A DNA stretch of 11,906 bases from Desulfobacterales bacterium (GTDB lineage Bacteria; Desulfobacterota; Desulfobulbia; Desulfobulbales; BM004): positions 1 through 11,906 of the forward strand of contig JAAXQI010000064.1 of the NCBI GenBank assembly GCA_012974315.1. The letters run 5' to 3'. The number at the start of each line of letters is the position of its first letter. Positions within the stretch are counted from its first letter, which is position 1. A program made the position numbers and the translations under genes. This document shows, in pieces, positions 4,808-11,906 of this stretch. Under the pieces are notes generated by a model that worked only from the letters and a program-made list of their open reading frames with translations, had not been told where the DNA came from and searched no databases.

Positions 4808-7489
4808 TCAGACCTTTGCCAAATTACTGCCCACTGAAATATTGACCACCAGGGGAACGTCCAGGCTCATCACCGATTCCATGCAGTCTTTGACAAGTTT
4901 CCTGATATACTCCACCTCGACCTCAGGCACTTCGAACACCAGTTCATCATGGATCTGCAGGAGCATCCTGGTCTTGAGTCCTTTCTTTTTAAGCTCCTGG
5001 GCAACCTTGATCATGGCCAGCTTTATGATGTCCGCCGCTGTTCCCTGGATGGGAGTATTGATGGCGGTGCGTTCAGCAAACTCACGCCTGGTCCGGTTTG
5101 GACTGTTGATGTCAGGCAGCAGCCGGATGCGGTTTAACAGCGTGGTCACATATATATCCTCCTTGGCCTGCTTGACAATATCCTCCATGAACTGCTGCAC
5201 ACCGGCATAATGTTTGAAATACCGATCAATGAATGTCTGAGCCTCTTTGCGGCTCAGATTCAGCTGACCTGCAAGGCCAAAACTGCTCATGCCATAAACA
5301 ATGCCAAAGTTGATGGTCTTGGCCACCCGTCGCATCTGTTTAGTGATCAGCATGGGTGAGACAAAAAATATCTCAGCCGCAGTGCGGCTATGAATATCCT
5401 GGCCGGTTCGAAATGCCTCAAGGAGCGCCTTATCCTGAGAATAATGCGCCAGGACACGCAGGTCGATCTGGGAATAATCACCAGCCACAAAGACATGTCC
5501 CTTCTCCGGTATAAATGCCTGGCGGATACGCTGGCCTTCTTCGGTGCGGATGGGGATGTTCTGCAAATTGGGTTTGCTGCTGGAAAGCCGCCCGGTGGCA
5601 GTGACAGTCTGGTTGAAAGATGTATGCACCCTGCCTGTTTTGGGATGCACCAGACCAGCCAGTTTCTCCACATAGGTTGACTGCAGTTTACTCAGGTTTC
5701 GATGGATGAGCATAGCCTGGGGAAGTTCATGAAAGGAGAGCTTCTCCAGCACTTTTACATCGGTGGAGTACCCCGTTTTTGTCTTGCGGCCATGGGGCAG
5801 CTTAAGCTTATCAAAGAGAATCTCCCCCAGCTGCCTGGGTGAGTTTATGTTAAATTCTTCTCCGGCCAGCCTGTAAATCTCCTTTTCCAGTTCAACCAGT
5901 TTTGCCCCGAACTCCTCAGACAATTCCTGCAGAAGATAAGTATCCACCTTAATACCGGCAAGCTCCATCTCTGCCAGGATAGGCACCAGGGGTATTTCCA
6001 GATCTGCAAAAAGCGACCAGAGTTTCTGGGTTTTCAGCTTCGGCTTGAACTCTTTCCACAGCAAACAGGCACCATAGACATCCTCACAGGAATAGTTCTT
6101 GGCATCTTCCAGAGGAACACACACAAAACTGTCATCCCTTTTGTCGCCCTTTGTCACCTCTGAAAAAGAGGTGAGCTTCAGGTCGAGAAGTTCCCGGCAG
6201 AGATCATCGAGCTTAAAGGTTCGCCTGCCAGGATCAAGCAGATAGGCTCCAATCATGGTATCCCAGAGCGGCCCCTTCAGCGTGATTCCTTCACCCTGCA
6301 TTTCAATAATGGCGTAGTCAAATTTCAGGTTATGTCCCAATTTGGGCAGTTTTTCATCTTGCAGAAACAGTTGCAATGCTTTGAGTACACTACCTTTACC
6401 CAGTTGCCCTGCAAGCAATTTCCTCTCTTCATCTTTGTGGCCCATGGGGATATAAAAAGCCTGACTGGAATCAACACAGACTGACAACCCAACCAGTTCG
6501 GCAGAAAACGGATCAAGACCTGAGGTTTCTGTATCCAGCACCATCAAATCTGCTTTTTCCAGCAGCTTCACCAAACCCGCGAGCTCATCGTCTGTCTGTA
6601 CCAGAAAAAACCCTTCCTGGCTGACTGCTTCGACCGGGATCTCCGCCTTCAGGAACCGGGTGAATTCCAGTTCTGTGTACAGTTCTTTCAGCTTGTCTCT
6701 ATCCGGTTCCGGCAGTCGGTAATCATTTTCATCCAGCGGTATATCAAGATCCTCTTTCAGGTCGATCAACTCCCTGGACATAAAAGCATCATCCCTGTGG
6801 GCAGCAATATTTTCCTTCATCTTGCTTTTCTTGAGGCTATCCAGATTTTCATACAGGTTTTCCAGGGAGCCAAACTCATTGATCAACTTTTCCGCCGACT
6901 TCGGACCGATGCCTGGAACGCCTGGGATGTTGTCGCTTTTATCACCCATAAGGGCAAAAAAATCGAGCAGCATGTCTGGATACACATTGTATTTTTTCTT
7001 CACACCCTCGGAATCCATAACCACATCCTTCATCGGTTCCCAGACAATGATGTTGTCACCCACCAGCTGCAGCAGGTCCTTGTCTCCTGAAACCACGATA
7101 ACCTTGTGGCCTGCAGCAACGAGTTGCCGCGCCGCAGAGGCGATAAGGTCATCCGCCTCCACCCCCTGCTCTTCCATGGTCAGGATATTATGGGCTTCGA
7201 CAATCCTTTTGATATATGGAATCTGGACTGCAAGATCATCGGGCATTGGAGGCCTGTTTGCCTTATAGTCGGAATACATTTCATGCCTGAAATTAGGGCC
7301 CTTGGCATCAAAGGCCACTGCCAGAAATTCCGGGGATTTTTCCTTGATGATCCTGAACAGTATATTGGTAAAGCCGTATGCGGCATGGGTTGGCAAACCA
7401 TTTGCCGTGGTCAGGGGCGCAACGGCATGGTAGGCACGATAAAAATAGGCGGAGCCATCAACAAGATATACAGGGGATTTTTCAGACAT
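4808..7489 (-). CDS. polA: DNA polymerase I
   Basis: The 893-aa protein has all three domains of DNA polymerase I, which fills gaps during repair and removes RNA primers from Okazaki fragments. Residues 1 to about 290 are the 5'-3' (flap) exonuclease, with DGSAYFYRAY at the N-terminus and acidic motifs such as EADD (111-114) and GDKSDNIPG. Residues about 295-480 are the 3'-5' proofreading exonuclease, with all catalytic residues kept: D319 and E321, D391, Y466 and D470. The polymerase domain follows, with motif A (D671 in DYSQIDLR), motif B (R720, K724, F728, Y732) and motif C (H847, D848, E849). Motif A has D676 where E. coli has the steric-gate E710. No Shine-Dalgarno sequence precedes the ATG, and a good promoter ends 6 bp before it. 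The length is close to the usual 880-930 aa. It appears to be transcribed alone. Confidence 0.97.
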   Translation of the reverse strand: MSEKSPVYLVDGSAYFYRAYHAVAPLTTANGLPTHAAYGFTNILFRIIKEKSPEFLAVAFDAKGPNFRHEMYSDYKANRPPMPDDLAVQIPYIKRIVEAHNILTMEEQGVEADDLIASAARQLVAAGHKVIVVSGDKDLLQLVGDNIIVWEPMKDVVMDSEGVKKKYNVYPDMLLDFFALMGDKSDNIPGVPGIGPKSAEKLINEFGSLENLYENLDSLKKSKMKENIAAHRDDAFMSRELIDLKEDLDIPLDENDYRLPEPDRDKLKELYTELEFTRFLKAEIPVEAVSQEGFFLVQTDDELAGLVKLLEKADLMVLDTETSGLDPFSAELVGLSVCVDSSQAFYIPMGHKDEERKLLAGQLGKGSVLKALQLFLQDEKLPKLGHNLKFDYAIIEMQGEGITLKGPLWDTMIGAYLLDPGRRTFKLDDLCRELLDLKLTSFSEVTKGDKRDDSFVCVPLEDAKNYSCEDVYGACLLWKEFKPKLKTQKLWSLFADLEIPLVPILAEMELAGIKVDTYLLQELSEEFGAKLVELEKEIYRLAGEEFNINSPRQLGEILFDKLKLPHGRKTKTGYSTDVKVLEKLSFHELPQAMLIHRNLSKLQSTYVEKLAGLVHPKTGRVHTSFNQTVTATGRLSSSKPNLQNIPIRTEEGQRIRQAFIPEKGHVFVAGDYSQIDLRVLAHYSQDKALLEAFRTGQDIHSRTAAEIFFVSPMLITKQMRRVAKTINFGIVYGMSSFGLAGQLNLSRKEAQTFIDRYFKHYAGVQQFMEDIVKQAKEDIYVTTLLNRIRLLPDINSPNRTRREFAERTAINTPIQGTAADIIKLAMIKVAQELKKKGLKTRMLLQIHDELVFEVPEVEVEYIRKLVKDCMESVMSLDVPLVVNISVGSNLAKV

Positions 7490-7495
7490 GGCAGG

Positions 7496-7524
7496 ATAGT
7501 AACAGGTGGATTTTTAATTGGCAA
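7496..7524 (-). promoter_or_regulatory. Sigma-70-type promoter placing the start at the polA ATG
   Basis: On the minus strand, TTGCCA (7524-7519, five of six matches to TTGACA) is followed by exactly 17 bp and TACTAT (7501-7496, four of six matches to TATAAT). The next six bases lead straight to the polA ATG at 7489, so transcription would start at or within a base or two of that A. This fits the missing Shine-Dalgarno sequence and suggests a leaderless mRNA. Confidence 0.5.
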
Positions 7525-7571
7525 TTACTCGATTGTGATTCAATGTAGAATGCAGAATTGTTTTGCTTTAG

Positions 7572-7606
7572 CCCTGAGCCTTGCACCTTGTACCTTGCGC
7601 CTCTAT
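7572..7606. repeat. Degenerate 7-bp tandem repeat, block 1
   Basis: Five consecutive heptamers: CCCTGAG, CCTTGCA, CCTTGTA, CCTTGCG and CCTCTAT. The leading CC recurs every 7 bp while the other positions drift. The block lies upstream of the polA promoter, between polA and the ATPase gene. It resembles the short tandem heptamer repeats known from some cyanobacterial genomes, though its origin here is unknown. Confidence 0.7.
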
Positions 7607-7630
7607 TTTCAATCTTTCTCTTTTCCGCGC

Positions 7631-7687
7631 ACCGTATACCGCATACCACCAACCTTTCCTTTTCCCTTTATCCTTTTACCTTTAACC
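7631..7687. repeat. Degenerate 7-bp tandem repeat, block 2
   Basis: CC dinucleotides recur at 7632, 7639, 7646 and 7653, then, after one phase slip, at 7658, 7665, 7672, 7679 and 7686, a strict 7-bp period on both sides of the slip. Units shift from ACCGTAT-like to CCTTTAA-like. On the minus strand this reads as GG every 7 nt. It overlaps the last codons and the stop codon of the P-type ATPase gene, so the repeat supplies the end of that protein. Confidence 0.7.
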
Positions 7688-10403
7688 TGTATTTCAAAAC
7701 CGTCAAAGCAATCTGCCCGACGACCATCGGCACCATACTCATGATAAGGATCAGCATCCAGCCGTTTGCACCCGGGTTGGCAACATTCAAAACCTCAGCC
7801 AACAAAGGCACATATACTGTTGCGGCCAACAGCAGGGAACAAAGTACCAGCGCCCCCCAGACAAAAGGATTGCGTACAATCGAATTATTGAAAAACCCGC
7901 TGTTTTTATCCCGCATGTTAAAAACATGCCAGAGCTGGGCAAAAGCCAGGGTGAGGAATGAAACTGTTACCGCCTTTTTTTCGTCCATGCCAAGATAAAG
8001 CAGAGCAATCCCCATGGCGCCGAGAACCGCTGCTGTTATCAAAAGACCGTAGCCCCCAACGACAAACCAGCGGTTTCCATTCATGATAGGGTCTCCTTTT
8101 TTGCGCGGCTCCTGTTTCATTATATCCGGCGACGCTTCATTTGCAGCAAGGGCCAGGGCAGGAAACACATCGGTGACAAGATTAAGAAAAAGAATCTGCA
8201 GTGGCAAAAGTGGTAAGGGCGCATTGACAAAAGCTGCCAAACCTACGGTCATAATTTCGCTCAAATTACAGGAAAGCAGGTACACCACAAAACTCTTGAT
8301 GTTCTTAAAAATGATCCTGCCCTGTTCCACGGCATGCACGATGGAAGCAAAGGAATCATCCTTAAGAATCATGTCAGATGCCTCCCTGGCAACCTGGGTG
8401 CCGCGCAAGCCCATGGCGATACCGATATCCGCTTTTTTCAAAGCCGGGGCATCATTTACTCCGTCACCGGTCATGGCAACGATGGCCTCTTTGTCCTGGT
8501 GCAATCCGATAATATCAAGTTTCTGCCTGGGGCTTACCCTGGCAAAGAGACTGGTGGCAAGCAGCTTTTTCTTCTCCTCCTGTGTCAGCATATCAGGAGG
8601 TTTGAGATCACTGCCGTGCATAACCGGTGCATTGGCATCATCCACGAGCCCGACTGCAAACCCTATTGCCTGAGCAGTTACCGGCTGGTCTCCCGTGGCC
8701 ATAATAACCCTGATCCCTGCTTCCCTGCACTCCTGCAATACCTGTTTCACATCTTCCCGCGGGGGATCGATGAGTCCGATGAGCCCTAGAAAAACAAGAT
8801 GACTATAGACAGGTGCATCCAGACGATCCTCATCTTTTTCTGCCAGTGCCAGTACCCGCAAGCCTGCTGCCGCCATTTCATCGTTCTTGTTACGCCAGTA
8901 CGTGCGGTCCGTTTCTGACAATTCGAGCTTGCCTTCCGGAGTCAGAATTGTGCCACAACCTGCAAGAATACTTTCCGGGGCACCCTTGGCTGCCACCCTG
9001 TACCCATTCTCCTGGCGATGATAGGTCGCCATCATTTTTATTTCAGAGTCAAAGGCCTCCTCCCTTTCTTCTGGAAATTTTTCACTCAGACCTTTACGGG
9101 TCAGGCCAAAGCGTGCCCCCAATGAAAGCATGGCAACCTCAAGAGGATCACCTACAACCTCCAGGACCTTGCCATCATCGGTTACGGACAGTTCGGCATT
9201 ATTGCACAGGACACAGGCTTCAAGAGAGCGAAGCAGTGGCATATGCGCATCAGGGGAAAACTCCCTGCCATCTTCAACAACAAAGACCCTGGCATCATCC
9301 GTCGCATTTATATTTATTACCAGAGAGACATTACTCAAGGCAAGGGCTGCTGCAGCAAGACGGTTTTCCGTCAGGGTTCCGGTCTTGTCAGTGCAGATGA
9401 CAGTTGTCGCTCCCAGGGTTTCAACAGCTGCCAGATCCTTAACCAGGGCATTGCGTTTTGCCATGCGCCACACGCCCCTGGCCATGGCAATGGTGGCAAC
9501 AATTGGCAGTCCTTCAGGTATTGAGGCAACAGCCAGAGCAATGCCTGTTTCAATCATAAGAAAAATATCCCGGCCGCCTGCTATGCCAATTGCTCCGACC
9601 AGTGCAGCTACTCCCAGGCTCACCCATATAAGCCAGCGCCCAAGCTCATTAAGCCTTTTCTCCATGGGGGTGGTCTCATCCACTATTTCATGGACAAGAG
9701 AAGAGATTGTGCCAAGTTCCGTACTCATGCCGGTCCCGGTCACGACTGCCTCACCTGATCCCCTGGTTAAGGCAGTACCCTTGAAGAGCATGTTGGCACG
9801 TTCTGCCAGGGGAACCTCATCGGGAAGGATCTCCGATGATTTTGCTACAGGGAGAGATTCACCGGTCAGTGACGATTCATCGGCCTGCAGTTTTGAACCA
9901 GCAAGGATACGCAGATCAGCCGTAATGATGTCTCCACCCTCCAGGATGATGATATCCCCGGGGACAAGGTCCTGGGCCGGAATTTCAATGACCATACCGT
10001 TGCGCCGCACCCTGGAACTGACAGCACCGAGCTTACGAAGCGCGTCAATAGAACGCTTCCCTTTGAGTTCGGTAACAAAACCGATGGCTGCATTTATCAA
10101 AATCACCGCAACAATGGCCAGCCCTTCAACAAAGTCACCGAGGACAAAGGAAAGGAGACCGGCTGCAACCAAAAAATAAACAATAAGATTTTTGAACTGG
10201 TTGATGAAAATTGACAAAGAACTCTGGGGCTTTACCTCGCGTAGGGTGTTGGAGCCATACTGCCTGGTTCTTTTACCTGTTTCCTGTGTACTGAGACCTT
10301 GCTGTGGATCACAGTATAATTCTGCCAGGATTTCCTCTACGGAAAGCGTCCATGGTTTTGACACTGCCTCTTTTATTGAACCTGTTGGATATTTTTCCTG
10401 CAT
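7668..10403 (-). CDS. P2-type cation-transporting ATPase (Ca2+-pump-like)
   Basis: The 911-aa protein is a complete P-type ATPase. An N-terminal cation-ATPase region (about 16-85) leads into the first membrane helices. The actuator has TGES (180-183), and membrane helix 4 has PEGLP (296-300). The phosphorylation site is D339 in DKTGTLT, the nucleotide domain has KGAPE (473-477), and the hinge has TGDQP (570-574) and TGDGVND (645-651). Four to six more helices follow. Cation-site residues match the SERCA pattern: E297 in helix 4, N713 and E716 in helix 5, N741, T744 and D745 in helix 6. That favours Ca2+ (or possibly Mn2+ or Na+) export across the inner membrane; substrate is inferred. The final residues LKVKG are encoded by the 7-bp repeat. 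The ATG lacks a clear Shine-Dalgarno sequence but gives the expected N-terminus. It is divergent from hemH. Confidence 0.93.
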   Translation of the reverse strand: MQEKYPTGSIKEAVSKPWTLSVEEILAELYCDPQQGLSTQETGKRTRQYGSNTLREVKPQSSLSIFINQFKNLIVYFLVAAGLLSFVLGDFVEGLAIVAVILINAAIGFVTELKGKRSIDALRKLGAVSSRVRRNGMVIEIPAQDLVPGDIIILEGGDIITADLRILAGSKLQADESSLTGESLPVAKSSEILPDEVPLAERANMLFKGTALTRGSGEAVVTGTGMSTELGTISSLVHEIVDETTPMEKRLNELGRWLIWVSLGVAALVGAIGIAGGRDIFLMIETGIALAVASIPEGLPIVATIAMARGVWRMAKRNALVKDLAAVETLGATTVICTDKTGTLTENRLAAAALALSNVSLVININATDDARVFVVEDGREFSPDAHMPLLRSLEACVLCNNAELSVTDDGKVLEVVGDPLEVAMLSLGARFGLTRKGLSEKFPEEREEAFDSEIKMMATYHRQENGYRVAAKGAPESILAGCGTILTPEGKLELSETDRTYWRNKNDEMAAAGLRVLALAEKDEDRLDAPVYSHLVFLGLIGLIDPPREDVKQVLQECREAGIRVIMATGDQPVTAQAIGFAVGLVDDANAPVMHGSDLKPPDMLTQEEKKKLLATSLFARVSPRQKLDIIGLHQDKEAIVAMTGDGVNDAPALKKADIGIAMGLRGTQVAREASDMILKDDSFASIVHAVEQGRIIFKNIKSFVVYLLSCNLSEIMTVGLAAFVNAPLPLLPLQILFLNLVTDVFPALALAANEASPDIMKQEPRKKGDPIMNGNRWFVVGGYGLLITAAVLGAMGIALLYLGMDEKKAVTVSFLTLAFAQLWHVFNMRDKNSGFFNNSIVRNPFVWGALVLCSLLLAATVYVPLLAEVLNVANPGANGWMLILIMSMVPMVVGQIALTVLKYRLKVKG

Positions 10404-10822
10404 GGCACCAACTATTAACGATGGAAATATTTATTGCTCGGAGAACATCCACAGTCCTATACATAACAGCCTGAGATTCCAGCCACTCTAGTACTTTAGT
10501 AAATATTTTCAACCCATTATACCCCTGTTTCAAGGAAGTAGCTGGCAAAATTAGTGGAGGGAAAAACTTTATTGCCGCGGGTATCATTCAGCTTGAGAAG
10601 ATAGTATAAGGTTTCTTTATACTTTCAAGCAGTACAAGCATTTAGCTTGACGGGTGACTCTGTAATATGTCATCTTTTTATCTTAATGTATTAGAATATT
10701 TACTCTGTTTTTTCCCGTGCCCGGAGATGACATAATTACTTTTGCTGCCACTCCCCGGTATACAAAATTTACAAAAATTTCTTATTGCAGATTGAAAGTA
10801 CAACCTGACTAATTAAATATAG
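10404..10822. other. Divergent intergenic region between the ATPase gene and hemH
   Basis: These 419 bases should hold the promoters of both genes. I see no convincing gene; a minus-strand open frame reaching 10587 has no recognisable features. The clearest structure is a pair of inverted 14/15-mers (10662-10675 and 10725-10739). No strong sigma-70 or sigma-54 promoter could be assigned to either gene. Confidence 0.55.
10662..10739. repeat. Inverted pair of 14/15-mers, possible shared operator
   Basis: GTAATATGTCATCT (10662-10675) and AGATGACATAATTAC (10725-10739) are reverse complements apart from one extra T/A, with 49 bp between them. The spacer is AT-rich. They could be two sites for one regulator of the divergent ATPase and hemH genes, or the ends of a small hairpin element. 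The function is unknown. Confidence 0.5.
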
Positions 10823-11800
10823 GTGCCCATCACGAATTCCCCAAAAAACATTGCAGTAGTCCTTTTGAACCTTGGTGGACCGGAACGGTTGGAGGATGTT
10901 GAACCGTTTCTTTTCAACCTCTTTTCAGACAGGATGATTATCCGTCTGGGCCCGGCTTTTATGCAGAAAACCATTGCCAGGTTTATTGCCAGACGGCGTG
11001 CTCCGAAAAGTTCCCGGGCATATGCCAGGATCGGTGGAGGCTCACCTCTGGGGAAAATTACTGCCGACCAGGCTAAAGCCCTTGAAAAAGAACTTGCCGC
11101 ATCCGGCCCTTTCAAGGTTGCTGTTGCCATGCGCTACTGGCAGCCAGGTGCAAAAGAGACCCTTGCGAAGCTTCATAATGAGTCCATACAACGCATCATT
11201 GCCCTGCCCCTTTATCCCCACTACTCCATCGCCACCACAGGTTCCTCTGTTGCCGATCTGGTCGAGGCATCTCAATCTTTTTCACCCCCCTTTGAAATTG
11301 CCGATATTGGAGCATGGCCGGTACAGCCGGAATATATCAATGCCCTTGCAACGACCATAAAAAGGGGTGCAGAATTATTCGAAGAAGAAAAAGTCCAGGT
11401 GGTATACAGCGCCCACAGCCTGCCGGTCAAATTTATCCAGGAAGGCGACCCGTATGTTGAGCATCTCAAACTGACCATCCAGGCTGTTGAATCAAGAACA
11501 GCGAGGCCGGGGAAATTATGCTTCCAGAGCCGCAGCGGCCCGGTAGAATGGCTGTCTCCATCACCACCTGACATGCTCGAGCAGCTCGCTAAAGAAGGGT
11601 GCAAAAATGTCCTGATGGTGCCGATCTCCTTTGTGTCGGACCACGTAGAAACATTGTACGAGATTGATATGCTCTACCACGATATGGCCCAGGGCTTGGG
11701 CATAAGGATGGAAAGAACTGCATCCCTAAACTGCATGCCTGAGTTTATTGATGCATTAAAAGAGCTGGTCCTGAAAAAAATCTCGGAACTGCAATGGTAA
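10823..11800 (+). CDS. hemH: Ferrochelatase
   Basis: The 325-aa protein inserts Fe2+ into the porphyrin ring in the last or next-to-last step of haem synthesis. Family marks: VVLLNLGGPERLEDVEPFLFNLFSD (12-36), the LPLYPHYS segment (128-135), the catalytic and metal-binding histidine H198 in SAHSLP, and E276 in SFVSDHVETLYEID. The length matches bacterial HemH, with no C-terminal extension or membrane anchor. The GTG at 10823 is preceded directly by an in-frame TAG, so no upstream start is possible; no ATG or better start occurs before the conserved core. No Shine-Dalgarno sequence is seen. The presence of hemH points to the protoporphyrin (or coproporphyrin) route rather than only the siroheme-dependent route of many sulfate reducers. 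It is divergent from the ATPase gene. Confidence 0.95.
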   Translation: MPITNSPKNIAVVLLNLGGPERLEDVEPFLFNLFSDRMIIRLGPAFMQKTIARFIARRRAPKSSRAYARIGGGSPLGKITADQAKALEKELAASGPFKVAVAMRYWQPGAKETLAKLHNESIQRIIALPLYPHYSIATTGSSVADLVEASQSFSPPFEIADIGAWPVQPEYINALATTIKRGAELFEEEKVQVVYSAHSLPVKFIQEGDPYVEHLKLTIQAVESRTARPGKLCFQSRSGPVEWLSPSPPDMLEQLAKEGCKNVLMVPISFVSDHVETLYEIDMLYHDMAQGLGIRMERTASLNCMPEFIDALKELVLKKISELQW

Positions 11801-11807
11801 ATTTTGA

Positions 11808-11906
11808 ATTGCCAGAATTGATGGGGATATCATTACCTTAGATCATATCGAGCATGATATACTTCGCCCCAGATTCAAAGACCCACGGGTTCATTTTGCT
11901 GTAAAT
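11808..11906 (+). pseudogene. DUF547-domain reading frame lacking its 5' part (continues past the window)
   Basis: Thirty-three codons read ARIDGDIITLDHIEHDILR then PRFKDPRVHFAVN, up to the window edge. This matches the conserved core of DUF547 proteins, where a segment like IEHxILRPxFxDPRxHFAxN precedes a CASxxCP motif. In family members about 100 or more residues normally precede this core. Here an in-frame TGA (11805-11807) sits just upstream, no usable start codon is present, and the intact hemH stop is only 7 bp before the frame. The N-terminal part is therefore missing, which suggests a remnant left by deletion or recombination next to hemH. A rare ATT start or a sequencing problem is the alternative. 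Confidence 0.6.

Noticed and set aside
4764..5210. Plus-strand frame of 148 codons over the polA 3' end
   Set aside because: Antisense shadow of the polymerase domain without an RBS or recognisable features.
7572..7687. CRISPR array
   Set aside because: The periodic unit is only 7 bp, is degenerate, and has no spacer structure.
9130..10179. A 349-codon plus-strand frame inside the ATPase gene
   Set aside because: Serine-, arginine- and proline-rich shadow translation; the minus strand encodes a complete, motif-perfect ATPase.
10309..10587. A 92-codon minus-strand frame overlapping the ATPase start
   Set aside because: No recognisable domain, it overlaps the conserved ATPase N-terminus in another frame, and it has no clear RBS.

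Overview
The window looks like a bacterial chromosome segment, most likely from a Desulfobacterota (former deltaproteobacterial) lineage. The moderate GC, the style of the DNA polymerase I, the two PilZ proteins (one with a zinc-ribbon front end) and a perfect sigma-54 promoter all fit that. This placement is my inference; nothing here fixes the taxonomy.

Left edge (1-191): the 3' part of a tRNA-Lys(CTT) gene, from anticodon arm to CCA end, without its 5' half. This is the normal scar at one end of an element integrated into a tRNA 3' end, so positions 1-121 are probably the tail of an integrated element lying mostly left of the window. A perfect 10-bp inverted repeat sits at the very start.

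Left arm, plus strand (192-2966): a single-domain PilZ protein, a second PilZ protein with an N-terminal Cys4 zinc ribbon, a beta-CASP metallo-beta-lactamase-fold ribonuclease (well placed RBS), and a small two-helix LapA-like membrane protein probably co-transcribed with the nuclease. The PilZ pair suggests cyclic-di-GMP signalling next to an RNA-processing enzyme.

Middle (2979-4807): on the minus strand, a 423-aa protein with pentapeptide repeats followed by a TIR domain, ending 12 bp from the LapA-like gene. Its upstream DNA carries a textbook -24/-12 sigma-54 promoter, and the residue at the TIR catalytic-glutamate position is lysine. About 550 bp of AT-rich non-coding DNA follows, with two CUUG-capped hairpins near the end of polA. 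This is the most unusual part of the window.

Right arm: polA (complete, proofreading-competent DNA polymerase I, minus strand) with a promoter that would start transcription at its ATG; a spacer built of 7-nt periodic repeats; a P2-type cation ATPase (Ca2+-pump-like, minus strand); a 419-bp divergent intergenic region with a pair of inverted 14/15-mers; hemH (ferrochelatase, plus strand); and, at the window edge, a DUF547-domain reading frame whose 5' part is missing.

Overall this is mostly housekeeping chromosome with an element-insertion scar at one end and one accessory-like gene, the sigma-54-linked pentapeptide-TIR gene, in the middle.
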